From: Ridgeia piscesae
Lineage: Eukaryota; Annelida; Polychaeta; Sabellida; Siboglinidae
Direction: 5' to 3'
Length of the DNA: 64,000 bases
NCBI GenBank assembly: GCA_025642075.2
Contig: JAODUO010000554.1
Coordinates: 102,001-166,000 of the forward strand
In this document: positions 38,290 through 51,600 of the stretch, piece after piece
Position numbering within the stretch: the stretch's first letter is position 1
Layout of the letters: each line of letters starts with the position of its first letter
Notes under the pieces: model-generated
Databases searched by the model: none
What the model was told of the DNA's origin: nothing
Seen by the model: only the letters and a program-made list of their open reading frames with translations
Position numbers and translations under genes: made by a program

Positions 38290-40300
38290 AGTTAGTCAGG
38301 CATTTAGAGATTATAAATGGCTAACATTATAAACGTGACATATAGTACTGCCTCTTCTAATAATGCTATCGAAAGTCAATAGTCTTTACTTCACCGTCTT
38401 CCACTGTTCCTAATCTTGTTCCAATGTACGCGAGCTTTGCGCATAATCAGTGTATGGGCCTCCTCGGGAAAACGTCGAACAAGGCCTGGTATATCGCGGG
38501 GTGGCACGCAGATGTATCATACCGAGCTGGTGTGTGGTGATGATTTGTTTTGTTCTTTTCGCTGAATGAGGCATTTTCGAGGAAAGTGGCTCCACAATAT
38601 TGCCGTCAAATCGAAAAAACACGTCTTTGAAAAAATTATCTTTTCATATTAAGTCGTCTTCTGATCCGATTACCGCATGCTTGTGGTTTGTGGTGTCCCA
38701 CACTCCGGAAGTTCCTCGTCCGTTGTGGCATCAGGTGTCTTGTTGCAGTTGAGAGCCAATATGAACTATAGCAGGGCCAGATCGTTGCAATGTTTGCAGC
38801 CTCATCCAGGACAATTGTCGCTGAATTCAGTAAGAATGGTGACGTGTTCTTATTCAAAGACCCCCGGAGCACTCACACCGTGTCTCACACCAAACGGTTT
38901 CGGAACGAAATTAATATATAATTAGGGGGCAATAAAGTCGGAGCTTTAAAGTATAAAGTTCTTTGAGCAATCGTGAGGATTGGATGCTGCGCTATATAAG
39001 AACTTACTTTTTTAGTTCCGCTCTACGCTGTCGGTTCAGCGGTGGCGGGTGGCGTGAATTATTTTTCTACGTTTTGGCAATGCCTCTCTTCTGAGATTGC
39101 TGGGGAGAGTTGTTAACAAAACGTCGCGACAACGTTCTCAGATGTCCCTGGACTCTCACTCAACCCTTTCGTCGCTCTCTTATCGCATGACCGGGTACGT
39201 GGCGTCGTTGACACATTTTCGCGATTACGTTATACATTTAGCGACGAGAAACAAAGAGGTTTAGATATTCTAATTAACGTAATCATATTTACAACAACAA
39301 AAACACAAATTATTGGGGGGCTAATTAAGCCAACTTATCTCAATGTTTAGAGTGAGTTCCCCCCTTTCCGACGCCTATGTGATTCTCGTTCATTCGTTTA
39401 TAACTAAATCGGCCATAATAAAAGTATTATTATTATGTTTACATGCGTCAGGGCGATGTGAACATTGGACGGGGCTTTGTCGAAAGTGACATTGGAAAAT
39501 GTGTATCTGATGATATGCCTCATCATGGCCGGGGCGCTCACTCGCCGCGCTTTTAGTCTGCCGAGCACAACATCGCAAGACTGGGAAGGGTTCCTACTGT
39601 TTAATCAGTTTCAGGGACAACCAACAATCGACATAATGCGGTTTCTTTCAGCGCCGGTTTCTCTACAGCCCAGCGACACGCAACGGAGTCAGTGAATATG
39701 ATTTAATTCCCCTTCCAATCATGGTCGCGTAAAACACAATACAGTGATTCCAAACTACCTTAACTCTATGTTGTTAGGCTAACAAATGTGCAATATTTAT
39801 GAATAATGTCACACCCCAAAACGCGCAGCGTCTTCAACTTGAAGTGGCTCACAGATCGTCCCTTTCTGTCCAGACACAGGACACAAGAAGCTTTATTTAA
39901 CGTCGGTTTACATGTTAATTTGATAACATTAGCTCATCTGAGCTATTTTCCGACAAACAAGTGTAAAGCAACGAGACATAAAACATAAAAAGCATACTGA
40001 GTATTTAAAATGACAGCAATAAAACATATAAAATACGGGTAATGAGTACAAAATAAATAATACATGCATGTATAATATTAACATTTTTTTCTTCACTCTG
40101 GGCAATCATAGCGAGTGAAAATGGTACATAAAACATGCAAAGTATATTTGTTAAAATAGAGTGAAATAATATATAATTTAAGACATTAGCATAAATATAA
40201 GTTAAAATGTAGAGAGTATAATATGATATGTATATATAAAACTAATTTAAATAATTTAAGACTTTAAAACATATTTATATGATTATTTGACTAAACTTAT
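38290..40300. other. Intergenic stretch, no gene recognised
   Basis: The portion 38400-39200 is somewhat richer in CpG and has TATATAAG at about 38993. Open frames of 60 to 80 codons occur on both strands without family resemblance. 39990-40300 is strongly AT-rich. Confidence 0.4.
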
Positions 40301-42240
40301 TTTTAAAAAAATAGATCTAAAGAACAAATTAAGGCTTTACAATATTGTACACATATCCATATTGCATGTATACAATGAAAGCTATATTAATAATATTGGC
40401 ATGGCGACAAACATGTTAGCTGTTAGCTGTTTACCTGCATATAGAATAATTGCATGATGGGCCATCCCAATTCCGGATCAGTCTGCAGAACTCGCCGTAG
40501 TTTACTGTTTTTCGCATTTTATTTGGCAGCCTGTTCCAGATCCGGGGCCCATCATGAACAAATGATTTAAGTCCATATTTTAGACGTGTTTGCCTTAGGG
40601 ACAACTGCAGTGTTATCCTTTCGCATGGAATACTGGGAACATTTTTAGCATGATGTGATTTTGAATAAAACTTGGAGCAATATTATTTACAATTTTGAAT
40701 ACTTCGCATGCCATTTCTTTTATACTTTTAACGTGGAGGTGTTCGGTGTTCGGTGTTCGGTGTTCGGTGTTCGGTGTTCGGTGTTCGGTGTTCGGTGTTC
40801 GGTGTTCGGTGTTCGGTGTTCGGTGTTCGGTGTTCGGTGTTCGGTGTTCGGTGTTCGGTGTTAGCGGTCTTTAAAAGGTCATGATGCGTGGATGAGTAAT
40901 CATTGTAAATAAAGCGAATTGTTCTCTCCTGATTGTTTTTCCAGTTTCTTGGTGCTAGATTGGCTACACAACTGTCAGATCAAAGGACAGTAGTTGAAAT
41001 TTGATGTTATGAATGATTTGAAAATTGCAAATTTCCCTTGTCGAGTAAGGAGATGACCGAGACGTTTTAAGACCGGTAACTGTCTAGCTGCCTTTTTGCA
41101 GATGTTAGCGATATGTGTGTTAAAAGTTAACGAATGATCAATCTCAATGCCGAGTAGGACAACAGAGTTTTCACCGTGAATGGTAGTGTTTTCAAAAGTA
41201 AAATTTGTTATGTCCCTTTTTCCCCTCTTGCCGAAGCTAATTGCTTGGAATTTGGATGAGTTAGCCTTCATCTGGTTGAAATTGAACCACTGTAATGTAG
41301 AAGTACAGTCTTGTTGCAAGGTGTGAATGAGAGTGTCAGAATTTGAGTGAGCATAAGACAGGGTGTTATCATCAGCATAATTGTAGAGAGAGAGAACTTA
41401 TCTAAAAAGTGAAAAATATAATTAATAAAAACATTGAAAAGAAGAGGGCCAAGAATAGAGCCTTGGGGTACACCTCTGACGATGTCAGCCCACTCACTGT
41501 AGTGAGGTCCTTATTTCACTCGCTGTTTCCTGTTGCTGAGATAATTACTAACTAAACTGCATGATTTATCAGAAAGGCCATTTATTAAGCATTGAGTTTA
41601 CCTAAGAGCAGGCTGTGAGGGAGGCAATCAAAGGCCTTTGTCAAGTCCATGAGAATGGCTGCGACATACTTATGGCTGTCAAGTGCCTTGTGCCAATCCT
41701 CTACTAGTCTCAATAGAGTGGACTGACACCCCATGCCCGGCCTGAAAGCACCGAGGAAAGGGTTGCACATATTCTAAAAATTAGTGCTTAATTGGGAGTT
41801 TATGGCCTTTTCAAATAGCTTAGAAATGAACGGGAGAATGCTAATCGGTCTGTTGTTTTGCTTGTCTAAAGGATCTTTTTTCTTATACACCGGGATGACT
41901 TGCGCTTCTTTAAGTCTGTTTGGGAAGGCTGAGGTCGCAAATGAGTGGTTTATTAATTTTGCAAGTTGTTCCGAAATTGTTTTACTGCAAGATTTTATGA
42001 TTTTTGCAGGGATGCCATCGACCCTAGTGGCTTTTCTTGAGTTAGATTTAGATATGAAAGTATCTATGCTCTCAGAGGTGACTGGACTAAAATCAAAAGC
42101 GGTAGGAGCAGGGATGTGGGCTGTTATTTGTTGGATGCTGGGGTGGTTTAATATGTCATCCGGGTCATTGTCGTGAGCAATATCCTTCAGGCCGGTCGTG
42201 AAATTGTCAATATCTTGAAGACGTTCATCGCGTCCCTTGA
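40300..42240 (-). mobile_element. Degenerate non-LTR (LINE) retrotransposon, reverse transcriptase fragment
   Basis: Read on the minus strand, the reverse transcriptase domain is clear: NNRPISILPFISKLFEKAI, then GAFRPGMGCQSTLLRLVEDW, KYVAAILMDLTKAFDCLPHS, VRGVPQGSILGPLLFN and NYADDNTLSYAHSNSD with the catalytic YADD intact. The C-terminal part includes FVHDGPRIWNRLP-like sequence, broken by shifts. In-frame stops after LSTNF, after GKLNA and after RKQRVK, plus frameshifts, show it is dead. It is 5' truncated near 42240 with no endonuclease domain, as is usual for LINEs. Its style resembles the CR1/Rex1-like group common in molluscs, but the clade is not certain. A 7-bp repeat interrupts the frame at 40738-40862. 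Confidence 0.9.
40738..40862. repeat. 7-bp tandem repeat inside the LINE
   Basis: About 17 perfect copies of GTGTTCG (GAACACC on the LINE strand). On the LINE strand it sits between a segment ending DLLKTANT and STLKV, within the reverse-transcriptase C-terminal region, so it probably grew from an AACACC already present in the coding frame. Confidence 0.95.
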
Positions 42241-42590
42241 ATTATGGCAGTGAGATCACCACGTCCGCTTACTTCGATGTTGTACGTCCAACTGGTTGCC
42301 AGTGAAACGACAAAGCGCTTGTGACGAGTGAGACGTGACGTAATTATCTTTTGAGCTCGAGGCTGCCGACGTCACTGCACAGCGTGAGTGGTGCAATGGT
42401 CAGCTAAGCACACGCCAATTTCAATTTGCTTAAATACTCACCTTTCTACAGTTGTAAGTGACCGCCGAACGTGATTTAATTTAAATGGCCAGTAATCTTA
42501 ATAGCCTAATAGTAGACGAGCTCCTATGTACCGATCATTATAGCAGATGAGTTGCATGTTCGTGCGTGTGAGTGCACAGCTGTGTGCATA
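42241..42590. other. Unassigned sequence beside the LINE
   Basis: No gene recognised; contains several CpG and ACGT motifs. Confidence 0.4.
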
Positions 42591-42593
42591 TGC

Positions 42594-42682
<89 letters not shown>

Positions 42683-42689
42683 TGTGTGT

Positions 42690-42739
<50 letters not shown>

Positions 42740-42800
42740 TGTGTGTTTGTGTGTGTGTGGGTGTGTTTGTGTGTGTGTGTGCGTGCGTGCGTGTGCGCGT
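42594..42800. repeat. (TA)n followed by (TG)n microsatellite
   Basis: Same arrangement as at 27258-27460: a TA run, then interrupted TG. Potential Z-DNA. Frames through it are artefacts. Confidence 0.97.
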
Positions 42801-43664
42801 GTGTGAGTGTGAACTGTCAACAACAGAGCGGTCTATACAGTTCTGCTGATGTAGTGTGTAGTGTGTGGTGTGTGGTGTGGTAATCATACTGACATTGACA
42901 CGTTATCTCGGTCCACGGTGAACTACCTTCATTCGGGCGTCTGAAAGGACCTTCTATTATACAGGACAGGCTCTTAGCGTGATTGCTGTTTTGTGACGCG
43001 TTTTCTTACTCACGACTCGGTCGAAGCCCCCCAAAAACTACTCCTGCCACTAACGCTGCTAGACAACCATGCTGCAAATGTCCGTATTCACTGCACCCCG
43101 TGACTTTGTGGCAAACAAATGTCCAGCCCACGGGCCTCCTATTTAACATTACGTAACTTGCCGGTACGTAGGTTTTCGACCAACAATGGACATCATGCCC
43201 TGGGCATCGGCCACCTGGAATTACGTCCGCCTTATCCAACGACCAACTCAACAGTAACACAACAAATATGTCTTTGTATCTGTCCCTTGTCTTTCGTGTT
43301 CACACGTGTTACTTGTCCGTGAACGTATATGACAACGAGTAATAATGAACATTTTTGGAACCAACGCTTCAGTCCACATGTGCAAACTTCACCAAGCCAG
43401 AATAGAGATTGATTTTATCCTACCTCAACCGAGGCTAAACTTAACCCTCCGTCCCGCCCCGTCGTGTTGACTGCCGAGATAAAAGCGACCTTAGGGACAC
43501 CTGTATTGTGTTGCAACTGACCCTGTGTGGCCAATGGACAACTAGCGGTAATGTTGCGTCGGCTCTGGTGAGCACTGACCCAAAGAGAGTTCAGTCTGAC
43601 GTCAGGGTTCGCAGCGCGATTTCACGCGCACGAGCATTCAAGAACAACGGTCGGCACAGAGAGG

Positions 43665-43672
43665 TATAAATA
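43665..43672 (+). promoter_or_regulatory. TATA box in a GC-richer stretch, gene unknown
   Basis: TATAAATA preceded by a GC-rich, CpG-containing sequence. A start would fall near 43695. No convincing coding exon follows, so this could be the first exon of a gene read to the right with coding exons I cannot identify, a noncoding RNA promoter, or chance. Confidence 0.25.
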
Positions 43673-44149
43673 GGTCTAGAAGTCGGTCGATTGGAACCGG
43701 GATATTATCTTACAGGCTATCAGCCGCAGCACGGCCCGCGGGCAGTGTTCCTGGGACCTGCAGGCGTCTGTGTTTACCTTTATCCCAATCACAGACCGTG
43801 ATTCAAAGACCTCCTGTTGTCGGTGTCAACTATGATGTGTTAAACTCAAAGATGTCATTGTTTGAATGAAACTCGCGATCACTTAAAAGATGTCGAAGGC
43901 AGTGTAGGGGTTATTTACTAAACGTGTGCATTGTCCGTGGGATTGGAAGTTGACATTGACGAATTCGGTGTTTTTGCCAGCCCCTTAATGAGCAGTGAGT
44001 GTGTTCTGATACACACAGGCTACAGCACATACCAGAGTCGTCACATTCCGTCACCGTCCAGTGATTACACGCGCCTATCAATGGGCTGGTTCAGGATGTA
44101 TAACGCCATATAAATGCTAGTCATAATAATACACTTCGTCGTGGTTCAA

Positions 44150-44640
44150 TTGTCACATGACAGACTCTGCACTCCGCCGTCATGATCACATCACAGACTC
44201 TGCACTCCGCCGTCACGATCACATCACAGACTCTGCACTCCGCCTTCATGATCACATGACAGACTCTGCACGGGATCACATCCTATCACGGTTCAACCAT
44301 CACGTCACAGACGCCGCGTACACTCCGTCAGATTATACCAATGGTAACATTAGAGACTTTATATACTCCGGCATGGTTCAATGATTTCATCACAGAGTCT
44401 GCACTCAGTCATGGTTAAATGGTCACATTACAGACAATACCCCGACATGGTTCAATGGTTAAATAAGGTCAGACTCTGCACTCCGCCATGATTAAATCAG
44501 TGAGACCATTATACTCTGCACTCCGTCATGGTTCAATGGTCACATTACAAACTTTATACCCCTACATGGTTCAATGGTTAAAACAGATCACAGACTCCAC
44601 TCCTTCATGGTTCAATGGACACTTCCCCGACTGTAGGCTC
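44150..44640. repeat. Imperfect repeats of about 35 bp
   Basis: Recurring pieces CACAGACTCTGCACTCCGCC and CATGGTTCAATGGTCACATT in irregular order. An old, diverged tandem array. Confidence 0.6.
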
Positions 44641-47600
44641 CCGTCACTCCACGTAAACGGTTGCGCCATCTAGCGTGATTGTCAAAAACTTCGGCGTTGG
44701 TCTACGCGTTCTACCTGCACCGTGCTGCCATCTAACGCACTGTCGTACATGTATATTACGACAGTCACGCCAGGGGCCAATGAGAATTGTTGTTACCAGA
44801 TATTTAGTAACCAAAAGAATCTGTCAGACTGTGATGTTATCAGTCAGACAGTTACACTGTGTCGGAGCAGCCATATTGAGTTGTTAACCGGGGTACTCTC
44901 CCTGCCTTGTTGAATCCCATTGTAAAAATGTTCTTTCACCAATGACAATGTTTCAAGACAAATCATTCTTTAACATTGTTTTACATTAAAACATGATTAC
45001 TGATATTATGTATACACATTTATAATATTGCCAAAACATCATGATACATTAATTAGTGATCATTTGTCATTAGTTATCACCAACTGGTAAATTGTACAAA
45101 CACTGTATCTGCACAGACCACCTACCCGAGGAGTAGCCACCTTTGGGCTCTAATACGGTACTGAAAAGGCATTAGCATAAATTAGGGTGGGTGTTGGTTT
45201 GTTGTCAGTCTATGATACATTCTTGAGCATGCTAAGTAATGTAATACCCACGTTCTAAAACTGAATGTTTCGTCATCTATGAGCTACACGTTTGTACTCA
45301 GTATGTATAACTTGGGGCTAAGACTATCAAGCTCACAGCCTATAAGGCATATGGAGTTAGTACAAGTACAGTTTTGGAAGAGCTATTTTAAGTAAACATA
45401 AAGATATGTTGTTTATAATTATGAATAATAAAAAATTGCTGAAATACACCTATACATCATGCAGATTCACCCCAGCAAATCAGCCACATGGGATGTAATA
45501 CTATGTATATAGTACTATACCCCATAAGTTATTCTTTTGACATGGGTGGTACATGTTTGCACTGAAAAAATTGTATCCAGAAAAATACATAATTAAAATT
45601 GGCTACACAAAGCTATATCTAAAATATTTCATACCAATTTAACCTTACAAATCCACACAAAAATCCTGCAACAAAATTAAGATTTGACAGAGCTAGGTGG
45701 TTTGATCTGTAGACTTACATGAACAGGTGAACTATGCCAGACACAGAATCATGCGTACATCGCCATGTAGTCGTACTATCAAATCCTCACTACCTGCTTC
45801 AACAGCCACATACACTGTCAAACAGATTATGTCTGGAGGGGATCTGTCCTGGATTCCCAGCGATGGCTACTTGCTGACCACTCAAGTGCAACACAAGATG
45901 GTGTTTCTGTCACTTTATTACACATTCTGATGCCTCCTCGAGATACATGATCATATATGTAAATACAATTTCTTTCTGACATTAGCAGTACTTCATCGAT
46001 TCCTTCGATACACCCACCAACCTCCAAACTGTGTTGGCTGATCAGTTTCTATGGCAACCACTGTGATCTAACAACAGGTGCAAACAATTAGCATGGAAAC
46101 GATGCAAATAGGTTGGTAACTTTTAAAAACATAACAATACAGCGTCCGAATATCTATTTGTCTCTCAAAACAAATAAATATCCCTCCAGATGGCCAAATG
46201 AACAGCAGCAAAATCAACAGCAGCAGTTTGAGGCGATATAACAACTACAAATGATCAAACTAATGCAACTCAATTACCAATATCTAGTATAATACAGCAT
46301 TTCATGATTCTATAAACTGTACATGTATATATTCCGACATAGGATAAAGAAAAATAAATTCTCCCAACATATATCATACAAAAGTCAATGCGTCTTCTCC
46401 TTATTGACAAAGAAGTCTCACCAATGGACATATCCCAGACACCAATCTTGTTTACAAGCGTAACTTACGCCTGTAAACTTTCATTGAGAAAAAAAACATA
46501 CAAGTTGTCATAAATTCATAACTCATATATTCCACCTGGTGTTTGGTGCCTGACAATGACATTTTGAGCTGGTCTTTGTAAAAAGGAGATAGACATGGGC
46601 TATGTAAACTGCGTTTTTACTTCAAATTGATGGAAAAGTACATTTAATTTGACAATCATAAATTAATCTAGCAAATGACATCTGAATACGCATGCAATAC
46701 ATGATTGGAAATTGCTATCAACAATGCAATTAACAACATACTTTAATTGTAAATTTTAACAATTGGCTGCACAAACTGCAGCCAGCTCTAAAAATGTCCG
46801 GTTCCACAGCTGGCAACATTGGTCTCGTCACAGCCATCAGTAAGCATTGCAAAACATTACTATTAAATTATTTTATATTACAGGCATCATAGGAGAAGTG
46901 ACAGTTTTATATCATGATGCGACCACCAAAAGCAACATAAATACGCCATGTGTCAACACGCACGTGTCTGTCACATTGCATTGTCACACAAACCATTCAT
47001 ACCTGGAGCGCAAATCCACACACCCTTTTTGTAACAAGGGTCATATCGCGTGGAGCCCATGACCTCGTAAACAGGTTGTTTAGGTGTCCCCAGGTGCAGG
47101 TGGCTGGTGGCCGGACAGAACAGGCACACCACAGACACCAGTAGCCTGAGCCAACAGTCACTGGGACACAGGACACAACAGCTAGCATGGATCAGGACAC
47201 TAGGACACGTCCTCACACGCTGCAACATGAACAGGTGGGGCCATTGCTGACAGACCATTGCTCAAATTAACAGCTGAGAACAACTGCTGACAAACTTACA
47301 CGATTAGCTTGGACCTTTGCTGACAGACATCATTCTGGACCGTTGCTGACGCACAAACAACGCCCACAGCTGATACCGTTTCGTAAACAACTGGTGACTC
47401 TGGCGTACAGAATCCTGATCACGTACATATTTGTGACACTATTCAGGCCCATTGCCGACACAGGACAATACAACTCAGAAATAGAAGTTTCCACGTGTCA
47501 GCAACCATGGACCTATTCACCTGAAGCAACTGCAGTCTACCGTGTCTGGTGACGCCAGCTGAGTGTCACACGACCTGCAACAGGTATGTCGTCCAGTCAA

Positions 47601-47867
47601 CACCACCTACTACAGACTGTCAACAGGGTATGTGACCTTCCACTGACCGGTCCAAGCTACACACCTTGTGTGTCACCCTCCCGTGTCCTGTGAACCATCC
47701 ATCGAGTCGTTCTCCCAGCGGTGTTGGGCTGTCATTACTGACACGGAGACTACAGGGAGTGAGTTGTCAAGCATGCCACTCTTTCATCAATGTCTTACAT
47801 TATCTGTCATCATAGCTGAGTAGACCTAGTCAAAGCCCGTGTATGTGAGCTGGCGGGAGGGAGAGTT

Positions 47868-48604
47868 CTACGCGTTGTCCGGGGCAGGAAGGTTCTCAAT
47901 GACGGCCTTCATGAAGGCGGCAGCCACCAGGGATGAGTACGGCTGCCACTCCTTGTTTTTCGTGCCGTCCAAATAGTCGACGACGCCTCGGATAAACGCA
48001 AAGCTCTCCTTCCTGTTCCCGACGATCGACTCGAGGACCTGATCGAACTCTGTGTCGTACATGATGCAGCCGTGCTGCGTTGCAAACTCGCCGCGGAGAT
48101 GATCGTCGCGTACGATGGGTTTACCGGACGCTATCGCCCCGCGCCGTACGACTGGCGTACCTTCGCGATACCAGCTGATCTCCTCCGGGGCGCGAGGATG
48201 CCCCACTTCAATCACGTCGTTGCCGCCAATATTCATGTACAGCTTGTCGGTGTCGGACGGCGGTCGCACAAAGTCGACCTCTTGACCCTGCAGCTGCTGC
48301 TGACCGTCGGCGATGTAGTCCTCCCACGGGGCGAACTGGACGTTGTCCTTGTGTTGTTCCCACAGCTTGTCGACAATCGTCTGGATGATCATGTCGTGTG
48401 GGGCCCACGACTTGAGCTTGTACTGCAGCGTGCCGCGCTCATGGTCATGCTCCACACTGTCACAGTACACGTACAGGTAGCCCTTGTCATTGGGGGACGA
48501 CACAATGACATCGCCCAGGTGCACATCCTTGTAGAAGTCAGTGTAGTGGGGCACGCCCCCACCCACCCCCACCAGGAATACGTGCTCCACGTCACTGAAG
48601 GTGC
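47868..48604 (-). CDS. Terminal exon: core of the nucleoside phosphorylase domain
   Basis: This 737-nt last exon has acceptor GTTGCTGCAG and begins GC ACC TTC AGT, completing a glycine codon split with exon 49442-49317. It holds the glycine loop LVGVGGGV, the LGDVIVSSP strand, a central insert (residues like KLWEQHKDNVQFAPWEDY and VRPPSDTDKLY) and the closing IRGVVDYLDG and WQPYSSLVAAA blocks, ending LPAPDNA and TAG. GC content and third-position bias are well above those of the flanking DNA, as expected for real coding sequence. Confidence 0.9.
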
Positions 48605-51600
48605 CTGCAGCAACATATGTTAGTCAGTGTCATCACTTGTCATGACTTAACTTGCTTGGAAACAAGTTCTAATGAATTAATTTATTTATTTGGTAACATG
48701 AAGTTATAATTTAATAAATAAATTGATTACATGAGGTTGCAATAATTATTATATTTGGTAAAAAAGTTCTAATGAATTATATAATTTATTTGGCAAAGTT
48801 ATAATATAATGAATGAATTTGGTAATATAAAGTTATAATGATTGCATTTATTCATTAATAATAATGTCAATATTACATAAAGTTATAATGAATTTATTTA
48901 TTTCATAACAAAGTTATACTGGCTGAATGAATTTATTTCATAAAGTTTTAATGAATACATTTATTTATTTGGTAACATAAAGTTATAATAATTTAATGAA
49001 TTTATTTATTACATAAAGTTGTAATGAATTAAATAATGTATTTGTTAACATAAAGTTATCACAGATAAATGGGAAGAATAAAATTACATTGCAGAGTAAT
49101 ATAGCAAATTCAGTGGAAATACTGTGTGGCTTATTAGAGTACCATGTATAATACTACAATAAGTCACAGAAATAACTGCCATATAATCATGTTAATACCT
49201 TCTGCCTGTAGAGAAGCGAAGACAATAGAAAAGAAGACATTAAGACTTAGTCGCGTAGATGCATGGCCTCATTAGTGAGACAGGTATGAGTGGCCTCATT
49301 AGGCAGGTGGCCTCACCTAGCAGGCGAGTGGTAGTGCTCCCGGCAGCAATCTGTTCCCTCATCTGTGTGCCTATGGCGGGCAGCTTGGTGGACACCACCT
49401 TGTGTTTGCCAATGTAACCAATGGTGTAGACGTTGGACTCCCCTGGAACAGCACAAACACTCAGTGTTGACACTTGACAGGCACTGGGAACACAGCCAGG
49501 GACAGTCCCTGGGAACACAGCCAGGGACAGTCCCTGGGAACACAGCCAAGGACAGTCACTGGGAACACAGCCAGGGACAGTCCCTGGGAACACAGCCAGG
49601 GACAGTCACTGGGAACACAGCCAGGGACAGTCCCTGGGAACACAGCCAGGGACAGTCACTGGGAACACAGCCAGGGACAGTCCCTGGGAACACAGCCAAG
49701 GACAGTCACTGGGAACACAGCCAGGGACAGTCCCGGGGAACACAGCCAGGGACAGTCACTGGGAACACAGCCAGGGACAGTCCCTGGGAACACAGCCAGG
49801 GACAGTCACTGGGAACACAGCCAGGGACAGTCCCTGGGAACACAGCCAGGGACAGTCACTGGGAACACAGCCAGGGACAGTCCCTGGGAACACAGCCAGG
49901 GACAGTCATTGGGAACACAGCCAGGGACAGTCACTGGGAACACAGCCAGGGACAGTCACTGGGAACACAGCCAGGGACAGTCACTGGGAACACAGCCAGG
50001 GACAGTCCCTGGGAACACAGCCAGGGACAGTCACTGGGAACACAGCCAGGGACAGTCCCTGGGAACACAGCCAGGGACAGTCACTGGGAACACAGCCAGG
50101 GACAGTCCCGGGGAACACAGCCAGGGACAGGCACTGGGAACACAGCCAGGGACAGTCCCTGGGAACACAGCCAGGGACAGTCACTGGGAACACAGCCAGG
50201 GACAGTCCCGGGGAACACAGCCAGGGACAGTGGTCGAACTAAAGGACTCCACATATAACCAATGCATGCTTTTTTTTGGAAGCAGCAGAACGAGTCAACT
50301 GGCAGCCACTTGTAGTTGGGTGTCAGGGAAACTGTTTGTATTATGTGCTGCTGTATCAATGGACACCCTGTTATATAGAGGGATGCCCTGCTACATAAAT
50401 GGACACCCTGTTATATAAAGGGATGCCCAGCTACATAAATGGACACTCTGCTATACAAATGGACACCCTGCTACATAAATGGACACCCTGCCACAAATGG
50501 ACACCCTGTTACATAAATGGACACTCAGCTATACAAATGGACACCCTGCTATACAAATGGACACCCTGCTACATAAATGGACACCCTGCTACATAAATGG
50601 ACACTCAGCTATACAAATGGACAACCTGCTACATAAATGGACACTCAGCTATACAATTGGACACCCTGTTACATAAATGGACACCCTGCTACATAAATGC
50701 ACATCCTGTTACATAAATGGACACCTTGCTATACAAATGGATACCCTGCTACATAAATGGACACCCTGCTACATAAATGCACATCCTGTTACATAAATGG
50801 ACACCCTGCTACATAAATGCACATCCTGTTACATAAATGGACACCCTGCTATACAAATGGACACCCTGCTACATAAATGGACACCCTTCTACATAAATGG
50901 ACACTCTGCTATACAAATGGACACCCTGCTACATAAATGGACACTCTGCTATACAAATGGACACCCTGCTACATAAATGGATACCCTGCTACATAAATGG
51001 ACACCCTGCTACATAAATGGACACTCTGTTATACAAATGGACACCCTGCTACATAAATGGACACCCTGCTACATAAATGGACACCCTGCTATACAAATGG
51101 ACACCCTGCTACATAAAAGGACACCCTGCTACATAAATGGACACCCTGCTATACAAATGGACACCCTGCTACATAAATGGACACCCTTCTATACAAATGG
51201 ACACCCTGCTACATAAATGGACACCCTGCTACATAAATGGACACCCTGTAACATAAATGGACACCCTGCTACATAAATGGACACCCTGTTATATATGACA
51301 GTATCAAACCCTCACCCTCTGTCTTGTACTTGACAAAGGTTGTCTTCTCAGTCATCATGGCGTCCACTGCCAACTTCTCGTAGTACTTGGATGTGATGAT
51401 GGCCACAGTCGGTCGCGAGCCAGACGTCTGAATGGGCATCTGCTTGACCACCTTCACCTCTGTGGAACATAGATCATTAACTTCACCTCTGTGGAACATA
51501 GATCATTACCTTCACCTCTGTATGACACATAGATCATTACCTTCACCTCTGTGGAACACATAGATCATTACCTTCACCTCTGTGGAACACATAGATCATT

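Larger units (their letters stand above)
43000..47867. other. Downstream flank of the phosphorylase gene and intergenic DNA
   Basis: No coding sequence recognised. The part next to the gene (about 45900-47867) probably includes its 3' UTR; a minus-strand AATAAA lies at 45914-45919. The stretch 43000-43900 is richer in GC and CpG than its surroundings and holds a TATA-like motif. Open frames of 60 to 85 codons occur on both strands but show no family resemblance. Confidence 0.4.

Noticed and set aside
38990..39120. Possible small nuclear RNA gene
   Set aside because: A TATA-like motif and a U-rich stretch are present, but no recognisable snRNA core sequence or Sm site in the right context.
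41784..42176. Plus-strand frame of 130 codons
   Set aside because: Antisense of the LINE reverse transcriptase; the minus strand gives clear RT motifs.
48072..48623. Plus-strand frame of 183 codons
   Set aside because: Antisense shadow of the last exon of the phosphorylase gene.
49365..50418. Frames of about 300 codons rich in GNTARDS
   Set aside because: Translation of the 25-bp array on the strand opposite the gene.
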